From positions 1-64,000 of the forward strand of contig CAJTVF010000002.1 in NCBI GenBank assembly GCA_910579435.1: a stretch of DNA of 64,000 nucleotides, written 5' to 3'. A program made the position numbers and the translations under genes. Every line of letters starts with the position of its first letter. Within the stretch, counting starts at the first letter, position 1. The DNA is from an uncultured Oscillibacter sp. (GTDB lineage Bacteria > Bacillota > Clostridia > Oscillospirales > Oscillospiraceae). Below the pieces are notes generated by a model. It did no database searches. It was not told the origin of the DNA and saw only the letters and a program-made list of their open reading frames with translations. Below are positions 57,986 to 64,000 of this stretch, one piece after another.

Positions 57986-58013
57986 ATTATAATAAGCAAT
58001 TTTAAAATGTCAA
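57986..58013 (-). promoter_or_regulatory. Promoter of the lysine riboswitch transcript
   Basis: Minus strand TTGACA (58008-58013), 16-nt spacer, TATAAT (57986-57991), both perfect consensus hexamers. Confidence 0.8.
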
Positions 58014-58189
58014 CTACCTTTCGGAAATTTTTTCCCTCGTGTTTCCCAAAATCCCCTTAAAACTGGAAGCATCTGGGTGCGGCGGGCCCGTTTCTCTCCG
58101 GAATGCCCTCCGCCTTTGCGCAGTTTGCCCAGCCTCCGCCCCGGCCTCCCGGCTCCTGTCGGGTAAAACGACGATTTTGGAAAAAGCGT

Positions 58190-58217
58190 TTGACATGGGC
58201 CGCGGAGATGCTACAAT
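58190..58217 (+). promoter_or_regulatory. Promoter of the aminotransferase gene
   Basis: TTGACA (58190-58195), 16-nt spacer, TACAAT (58212-58217), 58 bases before ATG 58276. Confidence 0.7.
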
Positions 58218-58275
58218 AAGAAAATACGCAGTCTGCGCCAATATAAATATACAGAGCCCCAAGGAGGCGAAAAGG

Positions 58276-59478
58276 ATGAAGTTTTCCAGCAAATGCGAGG
58301 CGTGCAGCCTCTCCCCCATTCGGAAATTCCACCCCTATGTGGTGGCGGCGGAGGCAGCCGGGCGGCGCGTCCTCCATCTGAACATCGGACAGCCCGACGT
58401 GGAGACCCCCCAGGCATTCTTTGACGCCGTGCGGGGCTTCCAGGATTCCGTCCTGGCCTACGCCCCCGCCGGCGGCGTGGACGTCTACCTGGAGGCCGTG
58501 CGGGACTATTATAAGAGCTTCGGCGTCTCCCTGGCGCTGGAGGAGATTCTGGCTACTTACGGCGGCAGCGAAGCCCTCCAGCTCACCGCCGCCTGCATCC
58601 TGGACGACGGGGACGAGGTTTTGATTCCCGAGCCCTTCTACCCCAACTACGACACCTTTATCGGCGTCACTGGCGGAAAAATCGTCCCCATCCCCACTAC
58701 GGCGGAGGAGGGCTACCGCTTCGCCCGCCGGGAGAAGATCGAGCCCCTCATCAACCAGCGCACCAAGGCCATTATGATTACGAACCCCGGCAATCCCACC
58801 GGCGCGGTCCTCACCCACGAGGAGCAGCGCCTCCTGCTGGACATCTGCAAGGAGCACGGCCTCTTCCTGGTCAGCGACGAGGTTTACCGGGAGATCATCT
58901 ACTCCGGGAAAAAGCTCAGCTCCCTGCTGGAGTACGAGGACGGGGCGGAACACGTCATCGTCACCGACTCCATCTCCAAGCGCTTCTCCTCCTGCGGCGC
59001 GCGGGTGGGCGCGCTGATCTCCCGGAACAAGCACTTCATGGAGCTGGCCATGAAAATCTGCCAGGGCCGCCTCTGCGCCGCCACGCTGGACCAGATCGGC
59101 GCCGCCGCCCTCTATCGCACCATGACGCCGGACTACCTGGCTTCCGTTCGGGACGAGTACGGCCGGAGGAAGGACGCGCTGGTCTCCGCCCTGTCCAAGC
59201 TTCCCGGCGTGACCCACAGCTCCCCGGAGGGCGCGTTCTACGTCATGGCCACCCTTCCCGTGGACGACGCGGAGAAGCTCCAGTACTTCCTGCTCCAGGA
59301 GTTCGAGGACCACGGCGAAACCGTTATGTACGCCCCCGGCGAGGGCTTTTACGGCACCCCGGGCAAGGGCCGGAACGAGATCCGCATCGCCTACGTCACC
59401 CAGCCCCAGGAGCTGACCCGGGCCATTGAGCTGCTGGGCCTTGGCATCGAGGCGTACAACCGGAAGAACGGCAAGTAA
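58276..59478 (+). CDS. Class I/II pyridoxal-phosphate aminotransferase
   Basis: 400 aa. Fold-type I aminotransferase: LNIGQPDVETP, YAPAGGVDVYLEAV, TYGGSEALQL, EPFYPNYD, MITNPGNPTGAVL, LVSDEVYREIIY, and the PLP-binding Lys in TDSISKRFSSCGARVGAL; C-terminal Arg region in NEIRIAYV. Closest in pattern to aspartate/aromatic aminotransferases, amino-donor specificity unresolved. ATG 58276 has AAGGAGG. Followed after 15 bases by a Dabb protein. Confidence 0.92.
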   Translation: MKFSSKCEACSLSPIRKFHPYVVAAEAAGRRVLHLNIGQPDVETPQAFFDAVRGFQDSVLAYAPAGGVDVYLEAVRDYYKSFGVSLALEEILATYGGSEALQLTAACILDDGDEVLIPEPFYPNYDTFIGVTGGKIVPIPTTAEEGYRFARREKIEPLINQRTKAIMITNPGNPTGAVLTHEEQRLLLDICKEHGLFLVSDEVYREIIYSGKKLSSLLEYEDGAEHVIVTDSISKRFSSCGARVGALISRNKHFMELAMKICQGRLCAATLDQIGAAALYRTMTPDYLASVRDEYGRRKDALVSALSKLPGVTHSSPEGAFYVMATLPVDDAEKLQYFLLQEFEDHGETVMYAPGEGFYGTPGKGRNEIRIAYVTQPQELTRAIELLGLGIEAYNRKNGK

Positions 59479-59493
59479 CAAGGAGGGCCTTCT

Positions 59494-59775
59494 ATGATCC
59501 GCCATATCGTCATGTGGAAATTCCGCCCCGGCACCGAGGCGGAGCAGGAGCAGTTCCTCAGCGGCCTCCGGGCCTTACAGGGCGTGATTCCCCAGTTATT
59601 GAGCAGCGAGGCGGCCCGGAACGTCGGAGCCGGGAACTACGACGCGGTGCTGGTCAGCGAGTTCCGGAGCCTCGAGGACCTGGAAGCCTATAAGAACGAT
59701 CCCCGGCACAAGGCGGTCTCCGCCCTGTGCAAGTCCATCCGGGAGGACCGGGTGGCGGTGGACTATGAGGTTTAG
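59494..59775 (+). CDS. Dabb family (stress-responsive A/B barrel) protein
   Basis: 93 aa, complete single ferredoxin-like A/B barrel: MIRHIVMWKFRPGTEAEQ, LISSEAARNVG-like middle and VSEFRSLEDLEAYKNDPRHKAV. Usually dimeric; function unknown. RBS AAGGAGG before ATG 59494. Same operon as the aminotransferase. Confidence 0.9.
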   Translation: MIRHIVMWKFRPGTEAEQEQFLSGLRALQGVIPQLLSSEAARNVGAGNYDAVLVSEFRSLEDLEAYKNDPRHKAVSALCKSIREDRVAVDYEV

Positions 59776-59799
59776 TATAAATACCGCAAATGAGCAAAA

Positions 59800-59833
59800 G
59801 GCCGCGCTGTGAACACACAGCGCGGCCCTTGTT
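59800..59833. terminator. Terminator between convergent genes
   Basis: GGCCGCGCTGTG-AACA-CACAGCGCGGCC stem with CTTGTTA on the plus strand and TTTTGCTC on the minus strand. Confidence 0.8.
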
Positions 59834-59849
59834 ATGGGTCCGAACGGAT

Positions 59850-60488
59850 TCAGCGCTCTTTCCGCAGGGCTTCCAGGTCTCCCGCCTGGATGGCCCGGAG
59901 GCTGCCCGAGAGCCTTTCCAGGGGCCAGTCCCACCAGCGCAGCTCCAAAAGCGCGTCGATGGTCTCCTGATCGAACCGCCGCCGGATGGGCTTCGCCGGA
60001 ACGCCGCCCACAATGGTGTAGGGCGGCACGTCCTTCGTCACCACGGACCGGGCGGCCACGATGGCCCCGTCTCCGATGGTGACGCCGGACAGAATCACCG
60101 CCTCATAGCCAATCCACACGTCGTTCCCGACAACGATATCCCCCCGGTTGTCCCAAGCCTCCGTCACCTTCATCCCATGGTCCCACTCCTCGTAAAAAAT
60201 GGGGAACACATAGGTGGACAGGGAGCCCAGGGCGTGGTTGGCGCTGTTCATTATAAACCGCGCCCCGCAGGCGATGGAGCAGAACTTCCCAATCACCAGC
60301 TTATCGCCGTTGACGGGGTAATGGTAAAGCACATTATTCCTCTGAAAGTCCCTGGGGTCATGGACAAAATCGTTGTAGATGGTAAAGCCGCCCACCTCAA
60401 TACGGGGGTTCTCAATGGCGTTTTTTAGGTAAATAGTCTGGCGGTCCCCCGATCTGGGGTACAGCTTTGTTGGAGCCGGAATCGTCAT
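59850..60488 (-). CDS. CatB/Vat-type O-acetyltransferase (hexapeptide)
   Basis: 212 aa. Left-handed beta-helix xenobiotic acetyltransferase: [19 protein letters not shown] with catalytic His in [51 protein letters not shown], and the closing [11 protein letters not shown]. Relatives inactivate streptogramins or chloramphenicol, but many chromosomal members have unknown acceptors, so resistance should not be assumed. ATG 60488 follows AAAAGGAG. ATTTGACAGT occurs twice in tandem just upstream (60505-60530). Confidence 0.9.
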   Translation of the reverse strand: MTIPAPTKLYPRSGDRQTIYLKNAIENPRIEVGGFTIYNDFVHDPRDFQRNNVLYHYPVNGDKLVIGKFCSIACGARFIMNSANHALGSLSTYVFPIFYEEWDHGMKVTEAWDNRGDIVVGNDVWIGYEAVILSGVTIGDGAIVAARSVVTKDVPPYTIVGGVPAKPIRRRFDQETIDALLELRWWDWPLERLSGSLRAIQAGDLEALRKER

Positions 60489-60626
60489 GAAATCTTCTCC
60501 TTTTTGATTTGACAGTGATTTGACAGTAGTTTAGACGATTCCGGCGCAGGCAATGCAGCGCCTCACCCTTTTCTCTCTCCCTTCATATGGAAAGCGCGTT
60601 TATAAATATGCCGCAAAACCGCCCGT

Positions 60627-61100
60627 TCAGTCTCGCAGCAGCGCCGTCCGCGCGTCCAGCTTCTCGTCCTCCAGGGTCACAATGCCATACGTGGGCCGGG
60701 CGTAGTCCCCGATGCTGCCGGGGTTCAGAAACAGCGTTTTTCCCCGTTTGTCCACCAGGGGCTTGTGGGTGTGGCCGAAGAGAAAGAGGTCCAGATCCTG
60801 TTCCTCCGCCGCCAGTCCCGCCGTCAGCAGAGACTGCTTTACGCCGTAGGTGTGCCCGTGGCATAGCAGCACCCGCTTGTCCCCTAGGTACAGCAGCTTC
60901 TCCGCGTCCCGGGAGCCCCGGAAATAATCGCAGTTGCCATATACCTGCTCCAGGGGAAGCTCCGGGAATCGGTCGCGGAGCCGTTCCGCGTCCCGCCAGC
61001 AGTCCCCCAGGTGGATGATCATCCGGGGCGCCTCCCGCTCCACGGCCTGGATCATATTGTCGATGTTTCCGTGGGAATCCGACAGGACCAGTACCTTCAT
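60627..61100 (-). CDS. YfcE/MJ0936-family phosphodiesterase
   Basis: 157 aa. Calcineurin-like fold with all metal motifs: LVLSDSHGN, IHLGDCWRD, VYGNCDYF, LLCHGHTYG and FLFGHTHKP, then FLNPGSIGDYARP. Homologues are Mn2+-dependent phosphodiesterases on artificial or cyclic substrates. RBS GAGGAG before ATG 61100. No partner genes on its strand. Confidence 0.93.
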   Translation of the reverse strand: MKVLVLSDSHGNIDNMIQAVEREAPRMIIHLGDCWRDAERLRDRFPELPLEQVYGNCDYFRGSRDAEKLLYLGDKRVLLCHGHTYGVKQSLLTAGLAAEEQDLDLFLFGHTHKPLVDKRGKTLFLNPGSIGDYARPTYGIVTLEDEKLDARTALLRD

Positions 61101-61328
61101 CGCGGTGCTCCTCTCTCCCGCGCCGGTGCGCGGCGGCGCGTTCTCCTCGCTTTATAGTAAACATCAGTATAGGGAACTCCCTCTCGTTTTGCAAGAATCC
61201 GCAGGATAAATTTATATTTTATTAAAAATTTTTACCAGCGCCGCCGAAAGCCTCCCTTTTTGCCCAGGGCCTGCCGAATATGCCGCACAGGCTCTCAGGA
61301 AAAAATTTGCGTTTTTTCAAAAAACCTC

Positions 61329-61391
61329 TTGACAGAAGGAGTTAGTCATGATAAACTACGAAACCGTAAGGAGAGTTAGATGTCTCTAACT
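61329..61391 (+). promoter_or_regulatory. Promoter and possible operators of the feo operon
   Basis: TTGACA (61329-61334), 17-nt spacer, TAAACT (61352-61357). Downstream lies AGTTAGA-TGTC-TCTAACT (61374-61391), a perfect 7-bp inverted repeat, and GTTAGTCATGATAAACT overlaps the -10. Either may be the site for an iron-responsive repressor (Fur or DtxR type). The rest of 61101-61328 holds nothing recognisable. Confidence 0.6.
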
Positions 61392-61420
61392 GACAATCAT
61401 TCACTGACAGGAGGCCTATC

Positions 61421-61633
61421 ATGATGCCGCTTTCCATGGCAAAGACCGGCGAGACCGTCACGATACGCAAGATCACCGGGAAGGATGAGGTGCGCCAGCA
61501 TCTGGCGGAGCTGGGCTTTGTGGTGGACGCCGCCGTCACCGTGGTCAATGAGATCGCGGGAAATCTGATCCTGCAGGTGAAGGACAGCCGCGTGGCCCTG
61601 GACCGGGGGCTGGCGAACCGCATTATGATTTGA
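61421..61633 (+). CDS. feoA: FeoA domain protein (first)
   Basis: 70 aa. SH3-like FeoA fold: LSMAKTGETVTIRKITGKDEVRQHLAELGFVVDAAVTVVN reduced to its pattern, ending NRIMI. Partner of the FeoB ferrous iron transporter. RBS CAGGAGG. First gene of feoA-feoA-feoB. Confidence 0.9.
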   Translation: MMPLSMAKTGETVTIRKITGKDEVRQHLAELGFVVDAAVTVVNEIAGNLILQVKDSRVALDRGLANRIMI

Positions 61634-61645
61634 GGAGGAATTGGG

Positions 61646-61867
61646 ATGAAGACACTGAAGGACGCCAAGGTGGGCGAAACCGTCACCGTGGCAAAGCTCC
61701 ACGGCGAGGGCCCGGTGAAGCGGCGGATCATGGACATGGGCATCACCAAGGGCGTGGAGATTTTCGTGCGGAAGGTGGCTCCTCTAGGGGACCCCATGGA
61801 ATTGAATGTGCGGGGGTATGAATTGTCCCTGCGAAAGGCCGATGCGGAAAGCATCGAGGTCCTTTGA
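61646..61867 (+). CDS. feoA: FeoA domain protein (second)
   Basis: 73 aa. A second, different FeoA: LKDAKVGETVTVAKLHGEG, VKRRIMDMGITKGVEIFV and NVRGYELSLRKADAESI. Twelve bases after the first one with GAGGAATT upstream. Tandem feoA genes before feoB are frequent in clostridia. Confidence 0.92.
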   Translation: MKTLKDAKVGETVTVAKLHGEGPVKRRIMDMGITKGVEIFVRKVAPLGDPMELNVRGYELSLRKADAESIEVL

Positions 61868-61951
61868 TTCGAAAAGGCGGCGGGCTGTCCGCTGTTTTTT
61901 CGGGGTCGAAGTTAGTCTATAATAACCATCTGGAAGGGAGAATCAGCCATC

Positions 61952-64000
61952 ATGGATATCAAAATTGCCCTGGCGGGCAATCCGAACTGCGGAAAAACCA
62001 CCCTGTTCAACCAGCTCACCGGGTCGAACCAATATGTGGGCAACTGGCCCGGGGTCACGGTGGAGAAAAAAGAGGGCAGACTGAAGGGCCACAAGGATGT
62101 GGTCATCCAGGACCTGCCCGGCATCTATTCCCTCTCCCCCTACACCCTGGAGGAGGTCGTGAGCCGGTCGTATCTGGTGAACGAAAAGCCGGACGCCATC
62201 CTGAACATTGTGGACGGGACCAACATCGAGCGGAATCTCTACCTCACCACGCAGCTCATCGAGCTGGGCCTCCCCGTCGTGGTGGCGGTGAACATGATCG
62301 ACCTGGTGCGGAAAAACGGGGACCAGATTGACCTTGCCAAGCTGGGGCAGGCCCTGGGCTGCGAAGTCGTCGAAATGAGCGCCCTCAAGGGCGAGGGCGG
62401 CCTGGAGGCCGCTCAGCGGACCGTCTCCGCCGCCCAGGCCGGGAGGAACGGGGAGCTGCCCCACGTGTTCACCGGCAGCGTGGAGCACGCCCTGGCCCAC
62501 ATTGAGGAGTCCATCCAGGGCAGGGTGGCGGAGGGCTACCTGCGCTGGTACGCCATCAAGCTCTTCGAGCGGGACGAGAAGGTCCTGGAGGAGCTGGCCC
62601 TGGACGCCGGGCTGGTCTCCCATTTGGAAGAGCACATTGCCGACTGCGAGCGGGAGCTGGACGACGATGCGGAGAGCATCATCACGAACCAGCGGTACGC
62701 CTACATCAGCGGCGTCGTGGGCCGGGCCGTGAAAAAGAAAGCGGCGAAGCACAGCCTCTCCGTCTCCGACAAAATCGACCAAATTGTCACCAACCGCGTC
62801 CTGGCCCTGCCTATTTTCGCGGTGATCATGTTCTGCATCTACGCCATCGCCATGGGCGGCTGGGCCGTCTCCATCGGCACCGTGGGCACCGACTGGGCCA
62901 ACGACGTGCTCTTCGGCGAGTGGGTCCCCGGCCTGTTTGACTCCATTTTGACCTCCCTGAGCGTCTCCCCGGACGGCTGGCTCTATGGCCTGATTCAGGA
63001 CGGCATCGTCGCCGGCGTGGGCGCGGTGCTGGGCTTCGTGCCCCAGATGCTGGTGCTGTTTTTGCTGCTGGCCGTCCTGGAGGACGTGGGCTACATGGCC
63101 CGTGTCGCCTTCATCATGGACCGCATCTTCCGCCGCTTCGGACTCTCCGGCAAGAGCTTCATCCCCATGCTGGTGGCCACCGGCTGCGGCGTTCCCGGCA
63201 TCATGGCCTCCCGGACCATCGAGCAGGACCGGGACCGGAAGATGACCATCATGACCACCGGCTTCATTCCCTGCGGGGCCAAGCTGCCCATCATCGGCCT
63301 CTTCGCCGGGGCGGTGTTCGGCGGCTCCGCCTGGGTGGCGGTATCCGCGTTCTTCATCGGCATCGCCGCCGTGGTCGTCTCCGGCATCATGCTGAAGAAG
63401 TTCAAGGCGTTCGCCGGGGAGCCCGCGCCCTTCGTTATGGAGCTGCCCGCTTACCACGCGCCCTCCGCCGGAAACGTCCTGCGGGCCACCTGGGAGCGGG
63501 GCTGGAGCTTCATCAAGCGGGCGGGGACCGTCATCCTGATCTCCACCATCATCCTCTGGTTCCTCCAGGGCTACGGCTTCGAAGGCGGCGCCTTCGGGCC
63601 TGTGGAGGACAATAACAGCTCCCTGCTGGCCGCCATCGGCAGCGGCATCGCCTGGATCTTCGCGCCTCTGGGCTGGGTGGGCGATATGGCTTGGAAGGCC
63701 ACCGTCGCCACCTTCACCGGCCTCATTGCCAAGGAGGAGGTCGTCTCCACCATGGGCGTGCTGTACAACTTCGCCGGCGAGGAGCTGGGCGACAACGGCG
63801 AGGCCATCTGGGCCCTGGTCCAGGCGGATTTCGGCGCCATGACGGCTTACAGCTTCATGATCTTCAACCTTCTCTGCGCCCCCTGCTTCGCCGCCATGGG
63901 CGCCATCAAGCGGGAGATGAACAACGCCAAGTGGACGGCGGCGGCCATCGGCTACATGTGCGGCTTTGCCTACGTGGTGAGCCTGATCGTCTTCCAGCTG
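61952..64000 (+). CDS. feoB: Ferrous iron transport protein FeoB (3' end outside window)
   Basis: First 683 residues are present. The N-terminal G domain has G1 GNPNCGKTT (residues 9-17), G3 DLPG (54-57) and G4 NMID (114-117), followed by the helical GDI-like domain and membrane core. Typical gate signatures are present: LEDVGYMARVAFIMDRIFR, ATGCGVPGIMASRTI and FIPCGAKLPIIGLFA. It imports Fe2+ across the cytoplasmic membrane. ATG 61952 behind GGAAGGGAG. The open frame continues to the last base. Confidence 0.97.
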   Translation, partial: MDIKIALAGNPNCGKTTLFNQLTGSNQYVGNWPGVTVEKKEGRLKGHKDVVIQDLPGIYSLSPYTLEEVVSRSYLVNEKPDAILNIVDGTNIERNLYLTTQLIELGLPVVVAVNMIDLVRKNGDQIDLAKLGQALGCEVVEMSALKGEGGLEAAQRTVSAAQAGRNGELPHVFTGSVEHALAHIEESIQGRVAEGYLRWYAIKLFERDEKVLEELALDAGLVSHLEEHIADCERELDDDAESIITNQRYAYISGVVGRAVKKKAAKHSLSVSDKIDQIVTNRVLALPIFAVIMFCIYAIAMGGWAVSIGTVGTDWANDVLFGEWVPGLFDSILTSLSVSPDGWLYGLIQDGIVAGVGAVLGFVPQMLVLFLLLAVLEDVGYMARVAFIMDRIFRRFGLSGKSFIPMLVATGCGVPGIMASRTIEQDRDRKMTIMTTGFIPCGAKLPIIGLFAGAVFGGSAWVAVSAFFIGIAAVVVSGIMLKKFKAFAGEPAPFVMELPAYHAPSAGNVLRATWERGWSFIKRAGTVILISTIILWFLQGYGFEGGAFGPVEDNNSSLLAAIGSGIAWIFAPLGWVGDMAWKATVATFTGLIAKEEVVSTMGVLYNFAGEELGDNGEAIWALVQADFGAMTAYSFMIFNLLCAPCFAAMGAIKREMNNAKWTAAAIGYMCGFAYVVSLIVFQL

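Noticed and set aside
57768-57992. 74-codon plus-strand frame
   Set aside because: Complement of the lysine riboswitch.
1-64000. tRNA, rRNA, tmRNA, RNase P, SRP RNA, CRISPR array, transposase or integrase genes, replication origin
   Set aside because: Looked for on both strands by characteristic motifs and not found; TTCG-containing strings resembling tRNA arms fall in the T-box and M-box.

Overview
The window reads as a GC-rich chromosome segment from an anaerobic Gram-positive gut-type bacterium, most like the Oscillospiraceae (Flavonifractor, Lawsonibacter, Intestinimonas relatives). The grounds are the Firmicutes gene set (IreB, MltG, WecG/TagA, SLH-domain and LysM proteins, MgtE, NhaC-type lysine transporter), Gram-positive regulatory RNAs (T-box, M-box, lysine riboswitch), strong AGGAGG ribosome-binding sites and sigma-A promoters with 17-nt spacers, combined with high GC. 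The assignment is an inference from gene content only.

Layout. 1-0.5 kb: remnant of a gene broken by a small mobile element. 0.7-10.4 kb: secreted nucleotidase with LysM, a TrpXYZ-type ABC importer behind a possible attenuator, a FAH-family enzyme, an SLH-anchored GH18 protein and a second SLH-like secreted protein. 10.4-15.0 kb (minus): trmD-rimM, then prfC with a translationally coupled two-component system. 15.2-20.6 kb: T-box leader, polysaccharide deacetylase, pheS, an Imm51-like gene and an unusually long pheT. 20.6-25.3 kb: ireB, a conserved hypothetical, SH3-NlpC/P60 hydrolase, ECF sigma/anti-sigma pair and a divergent XRE-Big2 membrane regulator. 25.5-32.5 kb (minus): FAD oxidoreductase, U32 protein, mltG, tmk, wecG, EamA exporter, with a striking Cys/Gly/Asn-rich small protein facing them. 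32.5-36.6 kb: 3-methyladenine glycosylase, HAD phosphatase, pentapeptide protein, a 0.7-kb gene-free stretch, htrA. 36.9-43.7 kb: rubrerythrin, a second gene split by a mobile element, Cys/His-repeat and DUF1540 proteins, two half-size TauE/SafE genes, HAD, NTF2-like protein, mgtE under an M-box. 43.8-46.3 kb: AT-richer orphan gene, GH13 enzyme, nested mobile elements. 46.3-54.2 kb: a Crp/Fnr regulator divergent from moaA-moaC-MOSC-moeA-like-modABC-mogA, then xdhC, i.e. molybdenum cofactor supply. 54.2-61.1 kb: membrane proteins, lysine-riboswitch NhaC transporter, aminotransferase, acetyltransferase, phosphodiesterase. 61.3-64.0 kb: feoA-feoA-feoB, cut by the window end.

The most unusual signal is a set of short (159-161 bp) non-autonomous elements. 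Three types with different terminal inverted repeats (flanked by TA, TTAA and TTA) share an internal hairpin whose loop is conserved while its stem covaries. One copy sits inside another, and two copies interrupt genes whose frames are restored on precise excision. A separate 191-192 bp multi-hairpin repeat occurs twice. No transposase gene is visible in the window. No rRNA, tRNA or CRISPR array was recognised.
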